DNA of 64,000 nucleotides from Roseicitreum antarcticum (GCF_014681765.1 NZ_CP061502.1:186001-250000), one strand, 5' to 3'; positions 36,402 to 45,564 are shown, counted from the first letter of the stretch. Numbers and translations: made by a program. The notes: generated by a model from the sequence alone, not told the origin.

Positions 36402-37721
36402 TCAACCTGATACGATTTCCGCAATTGCGCGTGAGGTGTCCGACAATGCCTCGTCAACATTGTCCCCGTTCAACACGACGCGCTGGACCAGATCGGCGAT
36501 TGGCCCGGCATTGATAACCTCGCCTGCGCGGTCATTTGACTGATGCTCGGCGCTTTCATAGCCCAGGTTGAAGCCGCCAGCCGCCGCCTGTGCCATCAAT
36601 TCGACTTCATCGCTGTAGGTGCGGATGATGTCGTTGTCCTGGTACCGCGCATCGGCGCTGACTGATTGCAGCACGGGCAGTACATGGCCAGGTGCCGCGT
36701 GCAGCTGACGGATGTAGCCTTCCGGATCGAACAGGAACGCAGCGAACAGTTTCGCGGCTTCCTTGTTTTGCGATTGTGCCGGGATGAACACGCTGGGAAA
36801 GTCGTTGAAGGTCCAGGGGGCGATATCGGTGCTCATCCGGGGATAGGTGGCGCAAGTGATATGTTCGGCGATGGCCGGGTTTTGCAGCACGGCGTTCACC
36901 AGAACGCGGCCCGTGTAGATACCCGTGGCTGACGCGCCGGAGATGAATGCGGTAAGTGACTCACCCCAGCTATAGTTGGTCGCGCCGGGGGGGCAGAATT
37001 CGCGCATCTCGCGGTAGAATTCCAGCGCGTTGCGGGTGCCCTCGTTGTCGATATCAACTTCCAGATCGGGGGTGAAGACATGCCCGCCCGCACCATGGAT
37101 AAAGCCCGTGAAAATCAACGAAGTCATGGTGTTGCGCCCGTAAGGCAACGGTGCGCCATACGTGCCACGCGTCTGCATGGCGGAGCAGGCGGCGCTCAAT
37201 TCGTCCCATGTCTCGGGGATCTTGTCGATATTGGCCTGTTCCATCAGGTCGCGGCGCAGCCACATCATGTTCGCGGCTGAGTTACCGATGCCGGTGCCGC
37301 AATACTGTCCGTCTGCGGCGCGGAACACATCATTTGCACCGGGATAGAAATCATCCGCGCCGATTGCAGCGATCACATCGTCAAAGGGTTCGATCAGCCC
37401 GTTGGCGTAGTAGCTTTGCACCGCGAATGAGGGAAGGTGCGTGACGATATCCGGAACCTGTCCGGAAGAAAACGCGGCGGCCAATTGTGGCGCATAGCCT
37501 TCGTCGGAGGTCATTTCGAAAGTGACACGGATTTCGGGGTGCAGCGCGTGGAAGGCTTCGATCTGATAGGCATAGGCGGCCACTTGCTCGGGCGAGCCTT
37601 GTGGCGACCACCAGCGCAGGTTGGTGGTCTGGGCGAAAGCCCCGCGCGGCATGGCGCTGACTGCTGCCCCGGCCATTAGTGCTTGCAGTGTGGCCCGGCG
37701 CGTCAGATGTGATCTTGTCAT
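36402..37721 (-). CDS. Carbohydrate-type ABC transporter substrate-binding protein (family 1)
   Basis: Periplasmic receptor of 439 aa. The N-terminus LTRRATLQALMAGAAVSAMPRGAFA has a twin-arginine-like motif before the hydrophobic core, so Tat export is possible. Core: RWWSPQGSPEQVAAYAYQIEAF and later FNDFPSVFIPAQSQNKEAAKLFAAFL, as in MalE/UgpB. Preceded by AGGGGGAA. It heads the operon MalE, F, G, K-type, DapA, SDR, SDR, aminotransferase, CE4, and has an IclR-type operator 31 bp upstream. The enzymes suggest an amino- or acid-sugar-like ligand. Confidence 0.94.
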   Translation of the reverse strand: MTRSHLTRRATLQALMAGAAVSAMPRGAFAQTTNLRWWSPQGSPEQVAAYAYQIEAFHALHPEIRVTFEMTSDEGYAPQLAAAFSSGQVPDIVTHLPSFAVQSYYANGLIEPFDDVIAAIGADDFYPGANDVFRAADGQYCGTGIGNSAANMMWLRRDLMEQANIDKIPETWDELSAACSAMQTRGTYGAPLPYGRNTMTSLIFTGFIHGAGGHVFTPDLEVDIDNEGTRNALEFYREMREFCPPGATNYSWGESLTAFISGASATGIYTGRVLVNAVLQNPAIAEHITCATYPRMSTDIAPWTFNDFPSVFIPAQSQNKEAAKLFAAFLFDPEGYIRQLHAAPGHVLPVLQSVSADARYQDNDIIRTYSDEVELMAQAAAGGFNLGYESAEHQSNDRAGEVINAGPIADLVQRVVLNGDNVDEALSDTSRAIAEIVSG

Positions 37722-37751
37722 ATTTTTCCCCCTGAGTGTTGCAAAGCATAT

Positions 37752-37785
37752 GTGCGTATAGCGAACTTATGTTCGACAGTTAGCC
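37752..37785. promoter_or_regulatory. Tandem IclR-type operator between MalE-like gene and IclR gene
   Basis: GTGCG-TATAG-CGAAC at 37752-37766, followed 19 bp on by a half-conserved copy starting GTTCG at 37771. It lies between the divergent binding-protein gene and the IclR gene, so it could serve both control of the operon and autoregulation. Confidence 0.65.
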
Positions 37786-37888
37786 AAGTTTTTCTTGCTC
37801 TTTCAAGTGTAAATTGCAATTCCCAGTGTTGAGGCAGCTTGCCACAGCGTTATTTTTTAATGATTTAGGCAAAAAAGAGAGATCGCGC

Positions 37889-38749
37889 ATGTCTGACGAC
37901 TCGGAGAAGCTCAAAGTCCGTACTGAACGCAATCCTGCGCGCACAGGATTGATGACGGCCTCGGCCGATTCGCCGGATGAGGATGGCGGGCTGAACCCGC
38001 GCGATTATGTCAGCTCACTGGTTCGGGGGCTGGATGTGTTGCGAGCGTTCAACCGGACACGCCGCAAGATGAGCCTGACCGAAGTCGCAGCCGAAACCGG
38101 CAATACCCGCGCAGGCGCGCGCCGCATCCTGTTGACGTTGGTTCATGAAGGGTATGCCGTGGCCGACGGCAAGCTGTTTGACCTGACGCCGCAAGTGCTG
38201 GAACTGGGCTTTTCGGTGCTGTCATCCAAAGGGGCATGGGATATCGCGCGTCCGTTCATCGACCATCTGTCCGATGAAATCCGCGAGTCGGTGTCAGCTG
38301 CGGTGCTGGATAAATTCGATGTCGTCTATGTGTCTGGCGCGCAGTATCACCGGGTCATCAGTGTGGGTATCACGGTCGGCGCACGGTTCCCGGCGCATTG
38401 CACCGCCACCGGGCGGGTTTTGCTGGCCGCCCAGCCCGAAGAGATGTGGCCCGGGATATTGCAAAACATTCCCCTGACGCCGATGACGCCCCACACTGTC
38501 ACCGACCGGCACAAATTGCGCGCTATTTTGGAGGAAACCCGCGAAAAGGGTTGGAACCTGGTCGATGAAGAGTTGGAGATCGGGTTGGCCTCGATTGCCG
38601 TGCCGCTGCGCAGTTCGCAGGGTGTACTGGTCGGCGCAATCAACGTAGGCGTTCCAACGGTGCGGATGTCGGTGGATGAGATTGTCGAAACTGTCCTGCC
38701 ACGCCTTTTGGAAACTGCCGCCAATATTTCACAGGCATTGAAGCGCTGA
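37889..38749 (+). CDS. IclR-family transcriptional regulator (PcaR/PobR-like)
   Basis: Helix-turn-helix regulator, 286 aa. After a variable tail of about 36 residues comes the subgroup signature RDYVSSLVRGLDVLRAF (about 38-54), a winged helix (MSLTEVAAETGNTRAGARRIL), and an IclR effector domain with RVISVGITVGARFPAHCTATGRVLLA. This signature is that of PcaR, PcaU and PobR, which bind GTTCG-N5-CGNAC-type operators; the same motif precedes six transcription units here. ATG 37889 is chosen (AAGAGAGA upstream). Probable master regulator of the 39-kb locus; its inducer is unknown. Confidence 0.92.
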   Translation: MSDDSEKLKVRTERNPARTGLMTASADSPDEDGGLNPRDYVSSLVRGLDVLRAFNRTRRKMSLTEVAAETGNTRAGARRILLTLVHEGYAVADGKLFDLTPQVLELGFSVLSSKGAWDIARPFIDHLSDEIRESVSAAVLDKFDVVYVSGAQYHRVISVGITVGARFPAHCTATGRVLLAAQPEEMWPGILQNIPLTPMTPHTVTDRHKLRAILEETREKGWNLVDEELEIGLASIAVPLRSSQGVLVGAINVGVPTVRMSVDEIVETVLPRLLETAANISQALKR

Positions 38750-38761
38750 AAATCGCCATAA

Positions 38762-39892
38762 TCAGGCGGCGAACCGTTCCGGGCCACAGCCGTTAAACTG
38801 TACGTTTGGTAAGGACCCTGCGCTTAGTGCAGCCGCGGCATGCCCTACCAGCGGCCCCAGCGTATAGCCCGCGTCGCCCGGCACCGCGACGATCACACGC
38901 GGGCAATCGGGCAGGCGGCCCAGAATGGTGCGCCCATCGGCGGTGGTATTGATTCCTGCCCAACTACGCAGCACCCGCAGGCCTGCGATTGCCGGAACCA
39001 GCCGCCCCGCCAGCGCGACATTGCCCAAGAGCGACTGAGCGACGACCTGCGGCACCTGCGCACCGCGCCCGTGGGCGGGCCAACCGCCCCCAATGACGAT
39101 CTGCCCGGTCTTCAACTGCTTCAGCGTGATCGAGCGTTCGGCATGCTGGATCAGGTGGCGGATATCGCTGTCGCCGTCTTCGGTGATGTTCATATGCAAG
39201 GCTTCGGCCTGCACAGGGACGCTCAGGCCCAGTGGCCCGCACAACGCCCCCGCGCCCCAGCCATTTGCCACGATCACCTGTTCGGCCCGCCACGTGGCCC
39301 CATGCGCCGAGCCGGTAGCCAACATACCTGTTCCATCCGGGGTTAACGTGGTCACCGTGTCGGTGTAAAACATCACACCGGCGGCGCGCGCGGCGGCTTT
39401 CAGGCGGATGTTGGCGTGCAGCGGGTTCAGCTTTCCCTCATCGCGGCAGAGTTCCGCGCCGAGGATCTGCGGGCCAAGCCACGGTGCCAGACGGTCCAGC
39501 GCGGGCCGATCCAGAATTTCGACGTTCAGGCCATGGCGTGCCTCGCGCCCGGCCTTGGTTTCCAAAAAGCGCAACTGCTCGGCGGTCTCGGCCAGCATCA
39601 ACCCGCCGTCGCGGACCATCTGAAATGGGCCAAACCGCGCCTCTAACAGATCCCAAAGCGTGACCGCCTGTAGATACAGCGGCAGGGAGGCTTCGACATT
39701 CGGGGCTTTCTCGGGGAACAGACGGATGAAACGGCTTTGCAATTGCACATGCAGGCTGCCCGCATTTGCATCTGATCCGGCGTTTGTACCGCCATCGACC
39801 AGATGCACAACTGCGCCGCTTTCGGCGGCGTGCAGTGCGGCACAGGTGCCGACGATCCCGCCGCCAACGATCAACAGGTCACAGCGTATCAT
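38762..39892 (-). CDS. FAD-dependent oxidoreductase, DAO family (HcnC/OoxB-like beta subunit)
   Basis: Flavoprotein amine/imino-acid dehydrogenase, 376 aa. Dinucleotide motif LLIVGGGIVGT at the N-terminus, NAGSLHVQLQ, and the FAD-closing GDAGYTLGP near the C-terminus. It overlaps by 14 bp the gene for a fused HcnA-HcnB-like protein, so together they form an alpha-gamma/beta complex like HCN synthase, octopine/nopaline oxidase or D-hydroxyproline dehydrogenase. Convergent with the IclR gene (12-bp gap). ATG 39892 is used; the upstream extension lies inside the neighbour. Confidence 0.92.
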   Translation of the reverse strand: MIRCDLLIVGGGIVGTCAALHAAESGAVVHLVDGGTNAGSDANAGSLHVQLQSRFIRLFPEKAPNVEASLPLYLQAVTLWDLLEARFGPFQMVRDGGLMLAETAEQLRFLETKAGREARHGLNVEILDRPALDRLAPWLGPQILGAELCRDEGKLNPLHANIRLKAAARAAGVMFYTDTVTTLTPDGTGMLATGSAHGATWRAEQVIVANGWGAGALCGPLGLSVPVQAEALHMNITEDGDSDIRHLIQHAERSITLKQLKTGQIVIGGGWPAHGRGAQVPQVVAQSLLGNVALAGRLVPAIAGLRVLRSWAGINTTADGRTILGRLPDCPRVIVAVPGDAGYTLGPLVGHAAAALSAGSLPNVQFNGCGPERFAA

Positions 39893-41606
39893 CAAACACG
39901 CTTTCTGCGGCCATGATCGCACCGATGCTGACAGGTTTGATCGGTACGCGCGGGGCAAAGAAACTGTTGTCATCGGGCGTGGTGCCAGTGGCCTGCGCCA
40001 TCAGCCGCACGGCAACCGGGCTGCAATAGCGCCCCTGACAGCGGCCCATACCCGCGCGGGTTGCCCGTTTCATCGTGCCAATATGCGCGGCATCGGCCAT
40101 GCCTGTCTGTATCTGTGCCAGAGTGATGTTTTCGCACCGGCAGATCACGGTTTCCGGGTCGACCGGCAGGGCGGGCAGGGGGGTATAGAGCTGCCAAAGT
40201 GCCTGTTGAAACCGCCGGTGCCGGGCCAGTTCGCGTTCGGCCAGAAACAGGTCGTGGTCGCAGCCGTGACCGCATTCAGCGGCGGCCGCGCGCCCGGCGA
40301 TCTGGCCTTCGACCATGGCCGCAGGCGCGCCACCCAGCCCCGCGCAATCGCCCACAACGCGCAACCCCGGAACATTCGTGCCCATCCGCGCGTCGCGCAG
40401 GGTGCGCAACTGACCAAAGGCAGAGTCATAGTGCATCGCTGCGCCCAACAGCCGCGCGATTTCGTTTTGCGGATCAAACCCGGCATTCATGCACAGCGCG
40501 TCTACCGTGATGGTTTTGCCCGATCCGCCTGTTTCATAATGCACCGTCAGCGCGCCATCGGCGTCCTGATCGATGCGCCGCAGGTTGGTGCCAAAGCGCA
40601 CCGGCACAGCGTGACGGCGCAAACGCGCCATTATCGCCCCGCCTTTGGCGGCCAGGGCGGGGCCACGCAGTGCCATGCGCAGGGCGGCCAGAGGGCGCGT
40701 CCATGGGGCTGCCGCGCTTTCACCGACCATGATCACCTTTGCCCCGCCCTGCGCCAGTTCACTGGCAACCTGCAGGTTCAGGGGCCCAGATCCGAACAGT
40801 GCCACACGCTTGCCCGCCAGTGCGCGGTAGCTGCGCCAAAGGGTTTGCGCGGCACCTGTGGTCATCACGCCGGGCAGTGTCCAGCCGGGCACCATGACGG
40901 GCCGTTCATACGCGCCGGTGGCGACAATCAGTTGCTGTGGGCGGATTACCAAGGCGCTGTCGTTATGCTGTGCGATAATCAGGGGGCCGTCGAATGCGCC
41001 CCAGATTTCTGCCTGCGATATGACCTCGACCCCTGCGGCGTGCGCGTCGGTCAGCAGCACCTGCCCCTGCGCCTGTTGGCCATCCATGGGGGAAAGCCCG
41101 GCGATGGATTGTTTGAAATACTGGCCCCCGGCGATCTTGCGTTCATCCAGCAGGATCACACTCGCGCCTGCGCGCGCCGCGGCAGTCGCTGCGGATAGGC
41201 CACCCGCGCCGCCGCCTATGATCAGGACATCTGGCGTCAGGTGGCGGGCCTGTGCTGCCGGGGTGGTTGTCGTTTCAAGCGGTAAGGTGACGGGCGAAAG
41301 GGCGGGTTGCGTGGTGATTTCCATCCCGTCGGTCAACGGTGTCATGCAGGCGCGCTGGCTGGGTTGGCCATTCACCACGACAAGACATTCCTGGCACACT
41401 CCCATGCCACAGAACATGCCGCGCGGCGCGCCTGTGGGCGTCAGCCGCAGGGCGCGGATACCGGCCTCGGTCAGCGCCGAAGCAATGCTGACGCCCTCAC
41501 GGGCGTGTAATGCCCGGCCATCAAAGCTGAAGCCGACAGAAGCGGGCGGGGGCGAAACCGGTGCGGTCATGGAATCCTTCGGGTGCAGATCGGTTGGGGG
41601 TGTCAT
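39879..41606 (-). CDS. Fused [2Fe-2S]-FAD/NAD oxidoreductase (HcnA-HcnB-type alpha subunit)
   Basis: 575-aa fusion. Residues about 24-95 form a small ferredoxin domain with C66, C71, C74 and C87 (HcnA-like). From 126 a pyridine-nucleotide-disulfide-type FAD domain starts with GGGAGGLSAA, with a second nucleotide motif FGSGPLNLQVA near 271. The C-terminus has a BFD-like [2Fe-2S] site C489, C491, C523 and C528. HcnA and HcnB are often separate genes. With the DAO subunit it should oxidise a glycine-, opine- or hydroxyproline-like amine and pass electrons on. The start at 41606 overlaps the upstream stop; M at 41570 has a better ribosome site. Confidence 0.92.
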   Translation of the reverse strand: MTPPTDLHPKDSMTAPVSPPPASVGFSFDGRALHAREGVSIASALTEAGIRALRLTPTGAPRGMFCGMGVCQECLVVVNGQPSQRACMTPLTDGMEITTQPALSPVTLPLETTTTPAAQARHLTPDVLIIGGGAGGLSAATAAARAGASVILLDERKIAGGQYFKQSIAGLSPMDGQQAQGQVLLTDAHAAGVEVISQAEIWGAFDGPLIIAQHNDSALVIRPQQLIVATGAYERPVMVPGWTLPGVMTTGAAQTLWRSYRALAGKRVALFGSGPLNLQVASELAQGGAKVIMVGESAAAPWTRPLAALRMALRGPALAAKGGAIMARLRRHAVPVRFGTNLRRIDQDADGALTVHYETGGSGKTITVDALCMNAGFDPQNEIARLLGAAMHYDSAFGQLRTLRDARMGTNVPGLRVVGDCAGLGGAPAAMVEGQIAGRAAAAECGHGCDHDLFLAERELARHRRFQQALWQLYTPLPALPVDPETVICRCENITLAQIQTGMADAAHIGTMKRATRAGMGRCQGRYCSPVAVRLMAQATGTTPDDNSFFAPRVPIKPVSIGAIMAAESVFDDTL

Positions 41607-42613
41607 GGGATCGTGGTGGACCTGTCCGCCGGCGCTGCCGAGGTGGGGGATGCAAGGTTGTGTTCAGAGCCGGTCTGACCTGTCTTTTGTGTCAGTTCAT
41701 CGCGCAGTGCAACAAGCCGCGCCACCGCACCGGCGCGCCAGCGGGCGCGGTCCGGCAGGTCATCCAGCGCAATCACCCTGCGGCGCTGATGATCTACATC
41801 GCCCACCAGCGTGTCGGACCATGTGCAATCCACCTCGCCACGGGCTTCGCCCATTGCGCGATAAGCCGGGCCCATACGCGCCGCATGCGCGCGGATCCCG
41901 CCAGGGGTGTTCAACTCGGCGGTTTCAAATGGACCGGACAGTGCCCAGCGTGGGCCAAGTCCCAGCCGCATCACGGTGTCGATCCCTTCTGCATCTGCGA
42001 CACCTTCGGCCACAAGGCGATAGGCTTCGCGCAGGACCGCGCCTTGCAGCCGGTTCAGGATGAAGCCGTCGATTTCATGGCCCAGCGTCACGGCGGTAAA
42101 GCCGGTGCGCGCGAACAGGTTGGCGGCACGCGTCACTGTCTGGGCCAGCGTACCCGGCGCCGGGGCCAGTTCGATCAGCCGCAAAACTGACGGCGGGTTG
42201 ACGGGATGCGCCACCAATGCCCGCGCCTGCTGTGCGGGGTCAGGCAGAATGCGCGATATGGTGATTGCGCTGCTGGCCGTCGCCAGAACCGTTTGTGGCC
42301 CCGACAGGTCCAGCAGGCGCGCGAATATCTGTTGTTTGGTGGTCAGGTCTTCGGGGCCAGCCTCCAAAACCAGATCTGCCTGCGCGACTGCCGTGTCGGC
42401 CTGATCGACAACCGTCACGCCGCCCGCAGCACCCCGGAGCAACCCTGCGCTTGCAATCGCTTTGCGCTGCACCTCCAGCCCCCGCGCGACATCGGCGCGC
42501 CGGTTGGGGTCTGGATCGGCGATGACCACCTGCGCGCCGCAATCGGCAAAGACGGCAGCAAAGGCCACGCCGATTGATCCCGCGCCCAGGATCACAATTC
42601 TGGGTTCAGCCAT
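41603..42613 (-). CDS. 3-hydroxyacyl-CoA dehydrogenase-like oxidoreductase (carnitine/gulonate dehydrogenase type)
   Basis: NAD-dependent dehydrogenase, 336 aa. GAGSIG at 10-15 opens the Rossmann domain. The catalytic pattern ASSAITIS (S114/S115), H136 in AHPVNPP, E180 and N187 (GFILNRLQ) is that of the short HAD/lambda-crystallin group, which acts on free hydroxy acids such as L-carnitine, L-gulonate or hydroxybutyrate derivatives rather than only CoA esters. Overlaps the fused oxidoreductase gene by 4 bp. Confidence 0.92.
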   Translation of the reverse strand: MAEPRIVILGAGSIGVAFAAVFADCGAQVVIADPDPNRRADVARGLEVQRKAIASAGLLRGAAGGVTVVDQADTAVAQADLVLEAGPEDLTTKQQIFARLLDLSGPQTVLATASSAITISRILPDPAQQARALVAHPVNPPSVLRLIELAPAPGTLAQTVTRAANLFARTGFTAVTLGHEIDGFILNRLQGAVLREAYRLVAEGVADAEGIDTVMRLGLGPRWALSGPFETAELNTPGGIRAHAARMGPAYRAMGEARGEVDCTWSDTLVGDVDHQRRRVIALDDLPDRARWRAGAVARLVALRDELTQKTGQTGSEHNLASPTSAAPADRSTTIP

Positions 42614-42648
42614 GCTTCTTGGTTCCTCTGTCGCGTTGCCTGACGTGC

Positions 42649-43488
42649 TCAGCCCCGCTTCTGCCAGCCGTGCTGCGCCAGAATGTCGTGGCTTGCGATG
42701 ATGTCGCCATCGGGATCGGCACCATCGGCCCGGGCATCGGTGATGATTTCCAGCACGGTCGCACCCTGGTAGCCGATATCCCGCAACGCAGCGAGGCAGG
42801 GCGCAGGATCGACGATCCCGGTGCCAAGACGCTCGTGCTTGAAGTCTGTCGGACCCGAGTCGGAGATGTGGACATTTTCCACCAACGGGCCCAGCAACCG
42901 GATCGCTTCGGCCGGATCTTCCTTGATGAACGCGCTGTTGCAGATGTCAAAGTTCACGCCGACCTCTGGGCTGATCTCGGCGATAATTTCTTTCATGTCG
43001 GCGGCGGTTGGCAAAAAGGCAAACGGTACGTTTTCCAGCAAAATACGTACATTTGTTCCCTTGGCGTGCGCAACCAGCTTTTGCATGCCTTCTATGAACC
43101 ACGCGCGCATCCATTCGTCAGGCGGGTTGATCAGGCTGTTGACCGGGCCGGGGATCGCCACGACATAGGGACAGTTCCATTCTGCAGCGAGGTCGATCGC
43201 CTCGCGGTAGCGGTCCAGCGTGTAGTCACGCATGAGCACATCGACGCCGTTGGGATTATTGTCCAGCAGTGGATAGCAGAATGACGAAAACGCGGCCCCT
43301 TCGCTGTCCATCCACGACTTGCACGCGCGCCGCTGTTTGGAGGATAATTCGCGTGGCCAGCAATGGGGCGGGAAGATCATCATCTCGAACAGATCATATC
43401 CCAGCGAACGCAGATGCTTCAGCGCGTCCAGTCCCTCGTGGGTATAGAGAAAAGGAAACGTGCTGGCGGCTACGCGGAAGTCGGACAT
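42649..43488 (-). CDS. Sugar phosphate isomerase/epimerase-like TIM-barrel protein
   Basis: Xylose-isomerase-like TIM barrel (AP endonuclease 2 superfamily), 279 aa. Metal-site elements are visible as RILLENVPF, GVNFDICNSAF, NVHISDSG and a C-terminal ATVLEIITD. This fold covers many keto-sugar and inositol-derivative epimerases and dehydratases. ATG 43488 has GAGGA upstream; first gene of the minus-strand operon TIM barrel, HAD-like, HcnAB-like, DAO. An operator pair lies between it and the divergent OYE gene. Confidence 0.9.
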   Translation of the reverse strand: MSDFRVAASTFPFLYTHEGLDALKHLRSLGYDLFEMMIFPPHCWPRELSSKQRRACKSWMDSEGAAFSSFCYPLLDNNPNGVDVLMRDYTLDRYREAIDLAAEWNCPYVVAIPGPVNSLINPPDEWMRAWFIEGMQKLVAHAKGTNVRILLENVPFAFLPTAADMKEIIAEISPEVGVNFDICNSAFIKEDPAEAIRLLGPLVENVHISDSGPTDFKHERLGTGIVDPAPCLAALRDIGYQGATVLEIITDARADGADPDGDIIASHDILAQHGWQKRG

Positions 43489-43519
43489 GTGATTATTTCC
43501 TCTGAGTTTACTTCGCCCT

Positions 43520-43553
43520 GTTCCATTAGAGAACAAATGTTAATATAACGCAC
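43520..43553. promoter_or_regulatory. Tandem IclR-type operator, divergent promoter
   Basis: GTTCC-ATTAG-AGAAC (43520-43534) and GTTAA-TATAA-CGCAC (43539-43553), exactly 19 bp apart, in the 101-bp gap between the TIM-barrel gene (minus) and the OYE gene (plus). One pair could control both operons. Confidence 0.6.
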
Positions 43554-43589
43554 TAAATACACCAAGCAACCAGATAATGAGGAGACTTC

Positions 43590-44696
43590 ATGTCTGCATC
43601 CCTGTTCAGCCCCCTGCGATTGCGCGAGGTGGAATTGTCCAACCGGGTCGTCGTCGCGCCCATGTGCCAGTACATGGCGCAAGACGGCGTGCCCCAAGAT
43701 TGGCATCTGGTCCATCTGGGCCAGTACGCGCAGTCCAATTTTGGCCTGATCATTGCCGAGGCGACGGGCGTGTCGCCCGAAGGCCGCATTACACCGGGTT
43801 GTACGGGTCTCTATAGCGATGCGGCTGAGGCTGCATTTGCCCGGATCATCAGCTTCGCCCGCAGCGTCGGCAACAGTATGATGGGGGTGCAACTGTCGCA
43901 CGCGGGACGCAAGGCCAGCACGGCAACACCGTGGGACGGGGCAGGTACGCTGGTTGACGGCGCGTGGCAGACGGTTGCGCCTTCAAACGTGCCGTATCTG
44001 CCGGGCTGGCCGGAACCTACCGCGCTGGATGCGACGGGCATGGCGCAGATCAAGGCCGATTTTGTTGCAGCGACGCGTCGCGCGGCACGCGCAGGCTTCG
44101 ATCTGGTCGAACTGCACGCGGCGCATGGCTACCTGCTGCACGAATTCCTGTCACCCATCACCAACCAGCGCACCGATGCCTATGGCGGCAGCCTGGAGAA
44201 CCGGATGCGTTTCGTGCTGGAGATCTTTGAGGCCGTGCGCGCCGAATTTCCGGCTGAACGCCCGGTGATCCTGCGCCTGTCCGCCACCGACTGGATTGAG
44301 GGAGGTTGGCATGTTGCCGACGCCGTCATCCTGTCGCGCGAACTGGCGGCTTTGGGCTGTGACATGATCCATGTGAGTAGCGGCGGATTGGATCAGCGCC
44401 AGCAGATCGTGCCGGGCGCGGGTTATCAGGTGGCATTCTCGCAGGCTATTCGCGCCGAGGCCGATATTCCCACGATTGCCGTGGGGCAGATCACGCAGGC
44501 CATACAGGCGGAAACCATTTTGCGCACCGGGCAGGCGGATGCGATTGCGCTGGCGCGCGGTGCGCTGTGGAACCCACGCTGGGCGTGGCATGCCGCAGCC
44601 GAACTGGGTCAGGAGGTCACCATGCCCGCCCCCTATGCACGGTGTAATCCCGCGCTGCGTGGCAAACCCTTTGTTACCAGAAAGGCGCTGAAATAA
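43590..44696 (+). CDS. NADH:flavin oxidoreductase (Old Yellow Enzyme, YqjM class)
   Basis: FMN-dependent ene-reductase-like protein, 368 aa. C26 in APMCQYMA is the YqjM-type redox-tuning cysteine. QLSHAGRK, H176/H179 (ELHAAHGYLL), Y181 and the signature SPITNQRTDAYGGSLENR are present. Canonical active site, so reduction of an activated C=C (or oxidation of an amine, as in relatives) is possible. Preceded by GAGGAGA; its stop overlaps the next start (TAATG). Confidence 0.95.
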   Translation: MSASLFSPLRLREVELSNRVVVAPMCQYMAQDGVPQDWHLVHLGQYAQSNFGLIIAEATGVSPEGRITPGCTGLYSDAAEAAFARIISFARSVGNSMMGVQLSHAGRKASTATPWDGAGTLVDGAWQTVAPSNVPYLPGWPEPTALDATGMAQIKADFVAATRRAARAGFDLVELHAAHGYLLHEFLSPITNQRTDAYGGSLENRMRFVLEIFEAVRAEFPAERPVILRLSATDWIEGGWHVADAVILSRELAALGCDMIHVSSGGLDQRQQIVPGAGYQVAFSQAIRAEADIPTIAVGQITQAIQAETILRTGQADAIALARGALWNPRWAWHAAAELGQEVTMPAPYARCNPALRGKPFVTRKALK

Positions 44697-45460
44697 TGGA
44701 TCTGACAGGTAAAACAATCGTCGTTACCGGCGCGTCGAAGGGGATCGGTGCGGCCACCGCGCGCGCCATGCTGGATGCGGGCGCGCGGGTTATCGCGCAT
44801 TACGGCAGTGACCGCGCGGGGGCCGAGGCCGCGCTAGATGGTGCATTCCGCGACCGCGCGACGCTGATTCAGGCCGATTTTTCCGATATGGCGGCGGTCG
44901 ATGATTTCTGGGCGCAGGTGCGCGCCACAGGCCCGGTGGATGTGCTGGTCAACAACGCGGGCATCATGCGGCAGGCCGGCGGGATTGAGGATGAGGTTGC
45001 AGACTGGGACCGGGTCTGGACCGAAGCCGTCGCCATCAACCTGCATGCGCCTGCGCGTCTGCTGCGCCATGCCGTGCGTGGCTGGCTGGATGCCGGGCGG
45101 GGTGGGGCGATTATCGGCATCGGCAGTTGGGTGACGACACGGGGCACCTCCAGTCCGGCGGCTATCGCCTATGCGGCATCAAAGGCCGGGATCGTGGCGG
45201 CGACCAAGACAGTTGCGCGCAATTATGCGGATCGTGGGATTTTGGCCTATGTGATTTCGCCCGGTGTGGTGCGCACCCGCATGTCCGAGGAAAGCGCCGC
45301 CGTGACGGGTGGTGCCGCTGCGGTAACCGCCAGCCTGCCGATGCGCGAATGGGTGCCGCCTGAGGAAATTGCCGATCTTGCCGTCTATCTGGCAAGGGGC
45401 CGCGCGCGGCATCTGACGGGCAGCACGATCGACATCAATGGCGCGGCCTATATTCGATGA
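44696..45460 (+). CDS. SDR-family oxidoreductase
   Basis: Short-chain dehydrogenase, 254 aa, with all canonical elements: TGASKGIG (12-19), NNAG, the serine in GIGSWVTT, YAASK, and ISPGVVRTRM. Translationally coupled to the OYE gene by a 1-base overlap. Together they would handle adjacent carbonyl/alkene steps. Ends in a convergent arrangement with the third DapA-family gene. Confidence 0.94.
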   Translation: MDLTGKTIVVTGASKGIGAATARAMLDAGARVIAHYGSDRAGAEAALDGAFRDRATLIQADFSDMAAVDDFWAQVRATGPVDVLVNNAGIMRQAGGIEDEVADWDRVWTEAVAINLHAPARLLRHAVRGWLDAGRGGAIIGIGSWVTTRGTSSPAAIAYAASKAGIVAATKTVARNYADRGILAYVISPGVVRTRMSEESAAVTGGAAAVTASLPMREWVPPEEIADLAVYLARGRARHLTGSTIDINGAAYIR

Positions 45461-45508
45461 TCGCCGCGGCGCAGACGGATAGGTGTTTGCGAACCGGCGC
45501 GTGCCACG

Positions 45509-45538
45509 AAAACGGGGGCAGGCGCTTGCCCTCCCCCG
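45509..45538 (-). terminator. Terminator between convergent genes
   Basis: Stem CGGGGG / CCCCCG (45513-45538) with inner GGC/GCC. On the minus strand it is followed by four T residues (45509-45512). It lies 26 bases past the end of the DapA-family gene. Confidence 0.6.
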
Positions 45539-45564
45539 ATTGCGCTGCCAGTTATGCGCGCCGG

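Noticed and set aside
39660-41198. 512-aa open frame on the plus strand
   Set aside because: Opposite the HcnAB-like and DAO genes, whose cysteine and nucleotide motifs are clear; the plus-strand product is His/Arg-rich and featureless.
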